Shown one piece after another: positions 13,179-24,243 of a DNA stretch of 64,000 nt. A program made the translations under genes and the position numbers. Position 1 is the stretch's first letter. Every line of letters starts with the position of its first letter. The stretch covers positions 367,653-431,652 of the forward strand of contig JAVYIG010000868.1 of the NCBI GenBank assembly GCA_035222895.1, read 5' to 3'. Source of the DNA: Strongylocentrotus droebachiensis (Eukaryota; Echinodermata; Echinoidea; Camarodonta; Strongylocentrotidae). Below the pieces are notes generated by a model that saw only the letters and a list, made by a program, of their open reading frames with translations, was not told the DNA's origin and ran no database searches.

Positions 13179-14377
13179 CAGGGGCGGCGATCCCGGGGGG
13201 ACGGGGGGGACACGTCCCCCCCTCGATTTTTGTAGGGGGGGATCGTCCCCCCCGGAAAATTTGAAAAAGTACACAAAAATAATGTACAGCAAATACTGAC
13301 TAAAGATTGCAACACACTATTAGGCTTTGGAGGGCCCAAGAGTGCAGCGTTTAGACAAATAAAAATGCAAAAATCTTCTGGCTCAGGAGCTATGCTCCCT
13401 CGCATAATATCCTTCAAAATGTACAATTAATATTGTACATTGTAATTGTAATATTGTAGAAAAGTGAAGTGTGAAACAGGTATTTTGTTTGTTTTCATAC
13501 TATAGTTTTGCTAAGGATTATAATGTAATTTACCTTGACCCCTCTCGTTCACTATGCTCACTCACTCGTGCTTTGGGCAGTCCCCCCCCCCCCCCCGATA
13601 AAATTCAAACGTGGTTTATTTATAATTCGATACCAGTTACTAATTTACAAATGTTACTGAAATGGCATGATTTTCCCCAAGCTTCCGGGGGCTCTGCCCC
13701 CTGTACCTCACTAAGGGCCCTAAGGCTTGTCCCTGGTTACTCAGCTGACCATAATTAAATTCCTAAAACACCTGAGCTTCCGGGGGCTCCGCCCCCTGGA
13801 ACCCACCAGGGCCCTAAGCGGGCCTCTGGATAGTCATCTGACCATATTCAAAAGCCTTAAACCCTGAGCTTACGGGGGCTCCGCCCCCTTAACCCCACCA
13901 AGGGCCCTATAAGGCGGCCCCTGGATGCTCATCTGATCGTAATTAAATGCCTAAAACCGCTGAGCTTCTGGGGGCTTCGCCCCCTGGACCCCAGTACGAT
14001 TAGTGACCTGCATGCAAGTGTCACAAATAAGGTATCAAAATATGCTCATCTGACCCTTATTAAATGCCTAAAAACTCTGAGCTTCATGGGGCTCCGCCCC
14101 TTGACCCCCGCCGGGGCTTTGCCCCTGGACCCCACGCCAGAGTTACACCCAACTTAATTGCTTTGCTCTATCTGATCGCAAATACTTTATCCCCCCCCCC
14201 CCCCCCTCCAACTTTGAAAAACGGTTCCGCGGGGCCTGCATGTAACATGTAAGAGCGATGATGATGCGGATTTTTTTCTCCCCTCCCCCCCAAAAAAACG
14301 TTTTGGCTCATTACGTCACTCCTCCCTCGTTCCTCGCATTTCGTCCCCCCGGTCATGAAAAGAAATCGCCGCCCCTG
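13179..14377. mobile_element. Non-autonomous hAT-like DNA transposon, 1199 bp
   Basis: Begins CAGGGGCGGCGAT and ends with its exact inverse ATCGCCGCCCCTG. It is flanked by identical 8-bp direct copies CAAATGGG at 13171-13178 and 14378-14385. CAGGGG termini with 8-bp target duplications are the hallmark of hAT superfamily elements. No transposase reading frame is visible inside, so it is non-autonomous. The interior carries five tandem units of about 92-117 bp (13681-14130), each with a GGGGGCTCCGCCCCCT-type palindrome. Poly-C tracts lie near both ends of the interior. Confidence 0.85.
13681..14130. repeat. Five-copy tandem repeat (about 95 bp) inside the hAT-like element
   Basis: Units begin at about 13681, 13776, 13868, 13964 and 14081 with GAGCTTCCGGGGGCTCCGCC-like sequence. 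Each then runs through a 'CCCCTGGA ... GGGCCCTAAG' part and a 'CATCTGACC ATAATTAAATGCC' part. The GC palindrome in each unit is the conserved core. Confidence 0.8.
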
Positions 14378-14639
14378 CAAATGGGACATAGTACCTTTAA
14401 AAGGCCAAGGAGTTACATGTACTGTGCTCAAAGTGTGCTAGTATACCCAACTGGATGCAGTCCAAATAGTCTTTAGCCTAGTCATCTAAAGAGTGACTTG
14501 AAATATTTTGAAAAAGTTTAATCTTCATATACCCATGAATTATATGTGAACGGCCCCCAACGTGAGTGTTACAACATGTATCACTCATCTCATGATCTGT
14601 GTACCGATGATGTTCACATCATCCGGTCTGTTATGAACC

Positions 14640-14640
<1 letters not shown>

Positions 14641-14672
<32 letters not shown>

Positions 14673-14712
14673 AAGAGAGAGACAGAGAGACAGAGAGAGA
14701 GAGAGAGAGGTA
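14641..14712. repeat. (GA)n microsatellite
   Basis: Interrupted GAGAGA/GATAGA tract of about 70 bases. Confidence 0.9.
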
Positions 14713-15065
14713 GAGAGAGAAGGTCCCACGGCGCCGGCAGCATCCATCATAACAAATTATCATGATCAGAATTATGAAAATGATCATAACTGACAGGCCT
14801 GGCACAGGACGCAATATGAATTAAGATCGGAGCGTCTGCTGAGAGCCAGAAGGGCGTTAACTCTGTGTTTAAACTATATGAAGTATTGCCTTTCTGGCGC
14901 TCAGTAACATAGATGAGAGGAACAGACATGCACAAACATTGATCCATGGAGAAAAAGAGTTTGTCTGGGGACGCATGCATGTAACATCATTATAGGTAGC
15001 CTAATCTAGAGTTGTACTTTCTGAATGCACATACGGGGGGGGGGGGGGGGTGGGTAAACCCATAA

Positions 15066-15272
15066 TTTTAGGAGTCATAATTATGAGGGATCACTTCATC
15101 TTGGAATGGAAAACAACGCTATTGATTGTGGAATCCACTTTTAAGAGAGTAATTTAGAACACTACTTTTGTTCCAGTATAAATGGAAGCCGATTCAACCC
15201 CAAAATCCAAAGTGACCCCCTAAATATACCCTAAGAGAGTAGATTGTTTGAAAATGTATGAAAACATTTGTG

Positions 15273-15306
<34 letters not shown>
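15066..15306. repeat. MITE-like repeat (family D, copy 1) and (GA)n tract
   Basis: Contains GGAGTCATAATTATGAGGG, then GATCACTTC and GAATCCACT phrases that recur at 25014-25140 and, inverted, at 27340-27495. A (GA)n tract follows at 15282-15305. The termini could not be fixed. Confidence 0.45.
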
Positions 15307-15309
15307 GGA

Positions 15310-16966
15310 GACCGTCTCCGAGACCTATGTTAATTGTTTATTAAACATGTACACTTTATTATTTTTTAAATCTATTTTTGACACTATCATTTTTATTTGT
15401 ATTGGTCTCTGTTAAAAGAAAATTGAGAATGACCATATACAAGTAACGTTAATTGGACTCTAATCAATGAATTTGGTGAACAACTTCTAGAAGTGGAGTG
15501 GATCTGCTTGGAAAGGCTGAAAATGGAATATCCTTTTTGGGGCCGTCTTATTTTGTCATGTTTATGGAATAAAACAAAACAAACTAGGTCTTGATAAATG
15601 AGATATTCTCTGGTGATAAACATGTCATGACTATTTGGACAGATGAAGAAAATGTCACCGAGTCGGTATGGAAGTGAAAATAAACAAATCCATCCACCAG
15701 AGATATCGTTTTAGAAGAAGAATTCGAGAGAAAGATCACGTTCATTTCCTGTTCCTTCTGGGTAGTCCAGTGGCGTATCCAGACCTTGACCTCATGAAGT
15801 GCAGGGGGAGCAGAACACCAACATTTCGGCTATGGGTGCAGTTTCTTTACAATGATGAGGGCTATCCCCTCTGCTTTTCAATATCCATTGTATGGGACAT
15901 TGCTATATTAAATAAATTGAATTTTGGACTGGCTTCTCTTATTTGTTTCAATGGATGACTGATAGAGAAGCAACACTGAGCGCTACAAACATAGTTAACA
16001 ACTAAAGTATTCATACCCCTATTTTAGTATGTGAAAAGTTGATTTGTCCTGATTTGTGTTTCTAGGGAATATGACATAATAATAATAATAATAATAATAG
16101 CCTAATAGTCCACTCCAAATTTTATTAAACCGAAACGGAAATTCTTTTTGCCCAAATGATCGTGAGCCCGGCAGCCACTGAGCAGCGCCAGATCGACGTC
16201 GCTCTATCCCTTATTATACCTTACATCTAAAATTATTCACAAGGGCCCTAATTCGATCAGTCCACTTTTAATTAATTGGTTACAAAAAACACAAACACAA
16301 AAACAAAATTTACAAGGTGTATGAATAATTTAGTTGTGCACAAATGTAGTTCTCGATGCTAATATAAGTTTGCTTTTTAAGTGTATTATGATCAGTGTCC
16401 AAATTCGCTTGTAAAGCTATACATAACCGGTTATAGGATAGTTACTTTATGAAAACACAATGCAGTACGTGTGGAAAGTACAAGTATGATATTCTGTTAA
16501 GAATTGATAATAATTTTGTCCTTATCAATCAGTAATGAAACCGAATTACAATGTAAAGACGTATGCCAAACTTGCGAAGGTTTCTACAAATTAATACGTA
16601 AAGCTTAAATCTTATACTTCATTATTATATTCATATTAGTTCTTTGCATTGATTTGGCAATAGAACGCACAATATTCAATGCCTTTCGTTTGCGCGGTCT
16701 CAAGCCATTGTCTCCCTGTAGTTTTTTAACCCGTTGCCTGTGAAGTACTATAATCCTCATAGAGTTTAAAGATGGATCAGCCGCTCCCAGTAAGCAGGGG
16801 GTAAAGAATGAAAAAACCGAAACTTGGAAATTTTCATTTTTCTCGTCCTGTTAGATTTTAATCAATAATGCAATTGCCATGTAGTTAAACGCAATTTCAA
16901 AGTCCCATAGGATCTTATCAAGCTCAAATGCAGACAGAATTTGGCTTGAGTTGACTCACGCTTTCG
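15310..16966. promoter_or_regulatory. Non-coding region upstream of the GCNT gene; promoter not resolved
   Basis: No gene was recognised. Short (AAT)n at 16078-16099. Any promoter or 5' untranslated exon of the downstream glycosyltransferase should lie here, but I see no convincing TATA element or splice pair to place it. An AG acceptor-like site (TCTCCAG at 17094-17100) lies just before the second candidate start codon of that gene. Confidence 0.3.
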
Positions 16967-18346
16967 ATGGCTATACGTCTATTGACCTCCATAGTATTAA
17001 TGACTGATTTGGAATATGCTTCTCGTATGCAAGGGTCCCATGTAAATACAGTTGATCAAAACATGACTTTCTTTCAACTGACTGAGATCCGATTCTCCAG
17101 GAGACAGTCTCTGAGGATGCGCCGATATTGTCTCCGCCTCTGGAACCATTGGCCAACCATCACGTTGATCTATTCATTGGTCCTGTGCATCATGGTCACG
17201 TCAAGGACTCGTGAGAGAGTGGTTCTAGACATCCCTCTTCATCTGGATTATCCCGTTCATTGTGGTGAAGTTATGAAAGGGAGTCCGAGGGAGTTAAATC
17301 TCGTCCGAAAACTTTATGAAGAAGTTATAAAGATGACATCGGATGGGCTTATACCGATACCTTCGGACAGAGACGTTGTGGTCTATGCGGACAACTGCGG
17401 CTTCTTCAAAGAACAGAGGAGATATCCGCAACGGGTTGGTTCGCTGGAGGAAGAACAGTATCCTTTGGCGTTTGTGATAGTGGTTCATCGCAATGCCGCA
17501 CAAGTGGAGAAGCTCCTTCGAGCGTTGTACCAACCGCAGAATGTCTATGCCATTCACCCAGATGGCAAATCACCGCCGGAGTTCATAGAAGCTGTCCGGA
17601 ATATTGCGTCTTGTTTCGACAACGTCTTTGTTTGCTCTAAGCTTGAGGATGTTGAATATGGGAAGCATTCGCGTCTCATGGCGGATATCAACTGCATGCG
17701 AGACTTGATAAAGCATCCCGTACAGTGGAAATACTTGATCAACCAATGTGGCGAGGCTTTCCCTTTGAAGACAAACTTGGAGATGGTTCGACAACTGAAG
17801 AGCTACCATGGCCTCAATGACGTCGAATCCTACCCGACTTCCGGTAAGAAACTTAATAGATTCCTCAGATACGGACAGAACCGAAAGCTACCGGTCGAAA
17901 CCAGATTAAAGCGGAACCCTCCGCCAGGAAACATCGAACTGTTCTCTGGAAACGCGTACAACTCCCTCACACGAGGGTTCGTAGAGTATGTCCTCACCGA
18001 GGAGTTGCCCCGGAGGTTCCTGGAGTGGCTTGAGGATGCCTGGTCTCCGGATGAGCACTACTGGGCATCACTGAACCGTGTTCCTGGAGCCCCTGGAGGG
18101 TTCGACGGAAGCACTATGGACCTCACCACCTACGTCAATTGGAAGCACACACGCAAACATGTCTGTCACGGATCTTATATCCACCATCTATGCGTGTTCA
18201 GCTCTGCAGATCTCACTTTGATATCAATCATGCCTCATCTGTTTGTTAACAAATTGTACTATTCCGAGGATCCCATAGCTTTACAGTGTCTTCAAGAATC
18301 GCTCACATACAGGACACGCAAAGGACACTCTATACTACATTGGTGA
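16967..18346 (+). CDS. Core-2/I-branching beta-1,6-N-acetylglucosaminyltransferase (GT14, GCNT family)
   Basis: Transfers GlcNAc in beta-1,6 linkage to O-glycan or poly-lactosamine acceptors in the Golgi. One uninterrupted 459-codon frame. Residues about 63-78 (TLIYSLVLCIMV) form a single membrane anchor, giving a type II topology. The luminal GT14 domain starts near PLAFVIVVHR (about residue 166). It runs through ALYQPQNVYAIHPD, IASCFDNVFV, WKYLINQCGEAFPLKTNLE, LFSGNAY and SPDEHYWAS to DPIALQCLQESL, all hallmarks of GCNT1/3/4. The glutamate of SPDE (residue 363 here) matches the catalytic base of GCNT1. The first Met gives 50 residues before the basic stretch ahead of the anchor. Met51 (17117), giving 409 aa, may be the real start and better fits the family's short cytosolic tails. 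Intronless coding sequence is usual for this family. Assignment to GCNT1, 3 or 4 is not possible by eye. Confidence 0.93.
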   Translation: MAIRLLTSIVLMTDLEYASRMQGSHVNTVDQNMTFFQLTEIRFSRRQSLRMRRYCLRLWNHWPTITLIYSLVLCIMVTSRTRERVVLDIPLHLDYPVHCGEVMKGSPRELNLVRKLYEEVIKMTSDGLIPIPSDRDVVVYADNCGFFKEQRRYPQRVGSLEEEQYPLAFVIVVHRNAAQVEKLLRALYQPQNVYAIHPDGKSPPEFIEAVRNIASCFDNVFVCSKLEDVEYGKHSRLMADINCMRDLIKHPVQWKYLINQCGEAFPLKTNLEMVRQLKSYHGLNDVESYPTSGKKLNRFLRYGQNRKLPVETRLKRNPPPGNIELFSGNAYNSLTRGFVEYVLTEELPRRFLEWLEDAWSPDEHYWASLNRVPGAPGGFDGSTMDLTTYVNWKHTRKHVCHGSYIHHLCVFSSADLTLISIMPHLFVNKLYYSEDPIALQCLQESLTYRTRKGHSILHW

Positions 18347-19101
18347 TATCATCGTGACTATCATGAATTAAGAATCTCTATAAGGGCCATGTCCCTTCAT
18401 CTAAGAATATGTCATAAGTCAACAACAACAAAACGCTGAGATAATTATGCTCAAATCCTGAAATATGTCGTTGCTTTTGTAATCTAAATCATTTTTCCCC
18501 GAATGTACTTATTTTTCGTAATGATGTTAGCTTTAAACAGTATGTTTTTATTTTATTTTTTATTTTTGCTATTTGTTTAATCAAAGAAAGTTGTGAATTG
18601 CCCTTTACTGTGATAGAATATTCTTAGTTTGTCTAAAAATCATTATTTTGTATATAGAACTAAGCAAGCAATTTTTCTTTGATTTAGGATGCAACTTATA
18701 ACTTCCGCAAATGTTATATGGAAATATATAAAAGCTTTCTGAAACATATCATTATCGATTGGACTATGTTCGGTGTCTAGACTTTTCTTTTTCTATTCAT
18801 ACTTTGTTATAAAATAGTCTTACCACCCTTTTGCAGATATTTTCTCAGTGTCTTGGTGAGGTGCTTTTCCAATTCTTGAATTAACTTATGATATTATGTT
18901 ATATTATGTTATTTATGTTGTGTATTAGAATCAATGAAAACACATTAAGTAAATAAATTAATCTGAATCCTAATCTGAAACTGAAACTGAAGAAAGATGA
19001 ATGGCAGGTTAGGAAAGGATTTGTTTTGTAAACTGTATGAGCCTGTTTATTTATGTAAGCAAACTAATTTTGCATGTTTGAATGTACTTCTGGCCAATAA
19101 A
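18347..19101 (+). other. Probable 3' untranslated region of the GCNT gene
   Basis: AT-rich sequence after the stop codon with no coding signal. It ends with CCAATAAAACTG; the AATAAA at 19096-19101 is a good polyadenylation signal. The exact cleavage site is unknown. Confidence 0.5.
19096..19101 (+). terminator. Candidate polyadenylation signal AATAAA
   Basis: Canonical hexamer about 750 bases downstream of the GCNT stop codon, at the end of an AT-rich stretch. Confidence 0.4.
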
Positions 19102-19353
19102 ACTGAATGACTATAATAATGAACAAAGTGACCTGATATTGTTTGTTCTACCAACAATCGCCCTTCGTACTACTGAACTGTGAGTCCCCCCTCATAGTTT
19201 TGATGACGTCACGTACACCTCACGCCTGCGGAATCCAATTGGCCACCCTCCAAGTTCTAATGTGACATGAGCGGTTGACAATGGTTGAAAAGTTCACAAC
19301 TCTCCAGAACTTCACGCAGCTGCTGGGGCAGTATTCAGTCTTGTTAGACCTTT

Positions 19354-19358
19354 CTCTG

Positions 19359-19415
<57 letters not shown>

Positions 19416-19703
19416 TTCTCTTTCTTTCTCTCCTTTTCTTTCTATTTCTCTCTCATTCTCACTCTCATTATCTTTCTTTCTTTTTTTTCTTTTCCTACTT
19501 TTCCTACTTTTCTCTTCCCAACGTATTTTCTATCAGCCCGCAATTCATTTTTATTTTTGGCCTCACATTTCTTAATAAAGTTCCCATTATATGTATTTCT
19601 TTTTCGACAGTGAGCACCTCGTCATTGGAACTTTCATCTTCTTCCTTCTCATCCCCTTCTTCTTCTTCTTCTTATCTTCTTTTCTCTTTCATTCTATCTG
19701 CTC

Positions 19704-19737
<34 letters not shown>

Positions 19738-19785
19738 CCTATCTCACTACTTTCTTAGTCTTTTTTTTTCTTTCCTATCTCTCTC

Positions 19786-19833
<48 letters not shown>

Positions 19834-19860
19834 ATGCTCTCTGCGTTCCCATAACCTCTC
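19354..19860. repeat. (CT)n microsatellites, two blocks
   Basis: CT/TA repeats at 19354-19412 and CT repeats at 19699-19840, with T-rich sequence between. The Ser/Leu-rich frames spanning them are artefacts. Confidence 0.9.
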
Positions 19861-20362
19861 TTCACCCATTCTTCCTTTCTTCCCATGTGGTATGAGGTCA
19901 GCCAATGCGATTACAATCATTCATACGATTTTAAATGAATGAAATTCCTCACCAAAGCCAATCTTTGCAAGAACAAGAACTCTGCAATGTCATAACAACC
20001 AAACATGACGCATTCCTAATCATATAATTCAAGAGAATAATCACCAAAGGTCGCTAAACAGATAATTAATCATTACAGTTATCATAACACTGACCCGAAA
20101 TATGTGGTGCACCATTTCCATTGTATATTATATCCATCAACATTCTTGTTGAATGATTGTGTAGTGCTACTAGTGCATAAAAAGGGTTACGTGTAGCACA
20201 ATTTAATGCCAGCCAACATGCCAAACTGTCATGGTAACAATCCTCATGTGCTGCCAAAACGTTGTCAAAATGTTTAGGGAATGATATTTTCAGTACGAAT
20301 GATATTTTCAGTACGAATTTTAAAGTAAAGCAATCATTTCTCCTTTGTCCCGTTTCTTCCAG

Positions 20363-20540
20363 ATCCAATCTCTTACACCTAACCGCCATGTTGGGCGTTG
20401 CCCCCCTCCGCCAGACCAGATACCGGACGATGCGTGCTCGCAGTGCGGATGCCGCTCAGATAGGGTGTGTCCAGTGGAACAGAAATGCTGCTTCAATGGG
20501 TGCCAGTACACATGCATGAACCCCGTCAAACCACCCCCAG
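20363..20540 (+). CDS. WFDC1: WFDC1-like exon encoding the WAP domain
   Basis: The acceptor TTTCTTCCAG precedes the exon and GTAAGT follows it. It encodes 59 residues with nine cysteines in WAP spacing (eight expected plus one). The frame is open through the acceptor, so the upstream exon must end in phase 0. Confidence 0.85.
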
Positions 20541-23500
20541 GTAAGTCTGTGTGTGACCATTGAAGTGGCGTAGATACAGAGGGGGCACCCCTCCCCTCCA
20601 CACACACTGAATGGCAAAAAGGGAAAGGGGCAGCCCCCCCCCCCCCACACACACACACACACACGCGCACACACACACACACACACTGAAAGGCAAAATG
20701 AGAGAGAGGGGGAACCGAAACGGGAATATGTTCTTTAAGATAGAAGAGGGGAAAGGAAGCATGATAAGCAAATGATCCATAACCTACACCCAATCAATAT
20801 CCTGATAATTCGTACATTTATTGACCATAACGTTTGAGATAATTGAACTTATTCTTTGTACCTTGTCGATCCCTCCTTCCCCAAGACATATTCTTCACTT
20901 AGTTCACTACAACCAAAGTCGAACTCGATCAACGAGGGAAAAATGAAGATCAGGATTTTTTGTTGTTTAATCTTCCGAATATGCTGCATGAATTGCCTTT
21001 ATTAATTCCTACTCAAAGTCTACACTCATACCGTTATGCATGAATATGAACGACTGCTTTGTATCGCGGTAATTGAATGAAGTGAATTGAATTGGAAGGT
21101 GATCTACAGACACATAAGTATTTCCATGTCTGCAAACTAAATTGAATACACAAACTCATCATGATCGGTGGATATGATTGCGATGGCACCAAGGTGTGAT
21201 GGCATTCGTATACCATGCAGTGCATTGAGACTGACATGAATAAACCCTTACAAAATGTGTTTTTAGGAAGGTCACGCCAGGCACCTGCACTGTAAACAAA
21301 TAATAGTCGAAATAACTCAATAAAATTGAGGAAAAGAATTGCCTTATTTTTATTAAGTAAATATTACCTACGGCATCTTAAGTAGAATTTACTTATTTTG
21401 CTGAATAAATTTTTACTCAGTTAAATCGATTTACATTAACGTAAATAATTTAAGTATTGTAATAATTTTAGATAATTAAAGAAAAGCTATGATAGGATTA
21501 CATATTGCACGATTTGGTACCCATCTAATCTAACAAGTAACATCCACTAATCATTCACTACTTCTATTTAAGATTTAACCGTATATATCTACCACCATCA
21601 CAAACTATTACATACGCTTCAATTCGACACATATTGAAAGGCTCCAAATTTTATATATACTTGATCGTAGCATCTTAAAAGGAAAATTGGTTGACAATTT
21701 CCTGAAATATCAAGTTTTGATTTGTTTTGAACTGGGTAACAATTAAAAATTGTCTTGTCTTTGCTTAGCCATGTTAAATGAATTAGTAAATGTTTTAAAG
21801 TCCTTAAATTTTCATTCAACCACAAAAAAGAATTGTTTTATTTAAGAAAGAGTTTAATTTGGTCTTAATGAATATTCATAAATTATGTAAATATTTCTAT
21901 TACGCATCGGTCCTTACTTTAAAAAAGATAAGAATAATCAACATAAATTGTTTGAGTAATACGTATAATTTCTGATTTTGAGTTAAAATTACTGAATTAA
22001 TACAAGCTGAAATTACTTAAAGTTCTTATGTATTTGATTTTACTTAAATATTCCACGTATGTTCTACTAAATTGAAAGTTTGAGTTAGCAAGACTTAAAT
22101 TTAGTGCGTAAGTGGCAAAACTAATGTTTTCAAGTAAATTCTACATGAAAAAAATACGTAAAAATTACCAATGAACAAATTCTTTTTTACAGTGTGGGCT
22201 CATCATAGAACCTTAATCTAGTTGTCAACTAACTACATCGGCTACAGTAATGTTAGTTGATAAACAATTATAAAAAAAAAGGAATAAGAAAAAGTATTCT
22301 CGTTTTTAGCATCCCTTTTCAAAACAAAGAAAGGAAAACAAATACCAATTGTGTTAAAAAAAAATTGAGGGGGGGAGGGGGACCGCTTGAGAACCCAAAC
22401 ACCGGAGTTTTTACGGGCCTGATATTGTAGCTTTGTCTACAAGAACCTACACGTTTGAGTATTTGACTAATTGACTCATAGTGGCCAAAAGATTGTACAT
22501 AAAAGCACACAAAACCAGAAAAAGGAGATAATGTTGTTCGTTTTCTCACAAGAGAAGATGGCCCTTTTCATAATTTCTTCCATCATGTTTGTAGGTTCGA
22601 AAGTAGCTATAACGGCCAATCTGAGCATGCCGAGTATTGAGGGGTTGTTATTTGGGAGGGGGGAGGGGGGATGGGGGGTAAGGGCAAGAAAAAAGGTCTT
22701 GCTTGCTCTTGCTTGCTAGCCTGAAATTACTGTACTCTGTTTTAATTGTGTTGTAATGTAATTTACTCTTTTGTTTTCTTTCCTGCAGCTTTTGACTGGT
22801 TAAACGAACCAATGCGACAAAGAACTTCTGGTAAGTCATTGATTCTTATGGAATACTATATCGTTTTCGTTGAGGGAAATATCCCATAAAAGATTATTAT
22901 TATTATTATTATTATAACTGAAACAGAGAATATTCCGTATAGTTCGGGGCCAGATTCTGGAAAGGGTTTTATGAAATGGGACACAATTCAAACAAATCTC
23001 TGACAAGTATATAAATACAACAACAACAGAAATCGGTGCATTTTAAAGTGGCACATTTTGTGTGTGTATATATAAGGTTGGGTTTTAGTCGGACTGACAG
23101 GTGGGGTGCCCCTCCCACCTGTCCGTGTTAGTTGACGTTAGTTACGCAATTTATACCAAAGTCACACCGATGAGACCGATAGCAGACTGTCGGTTAAAGG
23201 TACTTTGTCCCTTTTGCAGGCCAAAAAATACACTGCTAATGTTTAAATTTCACAAATAGGACATACATGACATATTCAAAATTCCTGCAAAGTTCTACAG
23301 AATCCGATGTTGGCTGCAAAAGGGAAACAGTCAGTCTGAGGGTGTATCTGTGGTATTAGAACAATGCCTATATCCGAGTGAACATTGTATCAATTTATAC
23401 TTGACACCATAGATCGAGAAAAGAATAAAAACTTGGCAAAATGCAAAGAAAAGGAGAAACGTAATGTGACACCAACGAAAAAAAACCCAAACCAAACGAA

Positions 23501-23915
23501 CAACTATACATTACCACAAAATGTCCTAAAAATCGGTCGGTGTACAGTAGGTGACCATGGCGACATTCAAAAATGGATTAATGCGGTCAAACTTGGCAAT
23601 GGCATACAGTTAGCCTTGTCATATATGATTAGTTTAAAAATCAACCCAATTGCAACTGTTGATTATGACGAGAATTCCCTAGTTCCTCCAGGACCTGTAG
23701 ATAATGATCATGAATTTGACACCAAGATTTGAGAAGTTTGAAATATGACAAGCGTGGAGGGGAAGGTTGGAGAGGAAGAGAATGAAGAAGAAAAATAAGG
23801 AGAAGAAGAAAAAAGAGGAGGAGGAGGAGGAGGAGGAGGAGGAGGAGGAGAAGGAGGAGGAGGATGAGGTGGAGGTGGAGGAGAAGAATAAGAATAAGAA
23901 GAAAAAAGAAACGGG

Positions 23916-23953
<38 letters not shown>

Positions 23954-24194
23954 TATACATGAATTACTATTACTGAAAGAAAGAAAGAAAAATATCACAG
24001 AGCCCACCCCTCCCCCATCAAAACAGAGGCGAAAATAAAAGAGGCATTAAATACCTGAAAAGTAGTAGAAGGTTTTTTAAATATATTTTGTTTAAATAAA
24101 TACAAATAAAATACTTACTCCGGGATTCGTGCCATGTTCAAAGAGAGAGAGAGAGGGGGAGAGGGGGAGAGAGGGAGGGAGAGGGGGAGAGAGG

Positions 24195-24243
<49 letters not shown>

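Larger units (their letters stand above)
12930..14405. mobile_element. MITE copy (family A), interrupted by a hAT-like element
   Basis: Sequence at 13030-13178 plus 14378-14405 matches, in inverted orientation, the element at 61066-61609. Shared features are the phrases GGGTTATTGATGTA, GCTCATGTACCCTTTACAGC and TGACAGTGAAGTC, and the end GGGACATAGTACCTTTAA. A shorter relative is at 23187-23330. A second element (13179-14377) split this copy near its right end. The left limit of the outer copy is not clear. Confidence 0.6.

Noticed and set aside
19275-19942. Open frames upstream of the WFDC1 WAP exon, considered as its first exon
   Set aside because: They are CT-microsatellite translations with no credible signal peptide joined to a phase-0 donor.
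23767-23976. Poly-Glu/Lys frame
   Set aside because: Translation of a GAG/GA microsatellite inside an intron.
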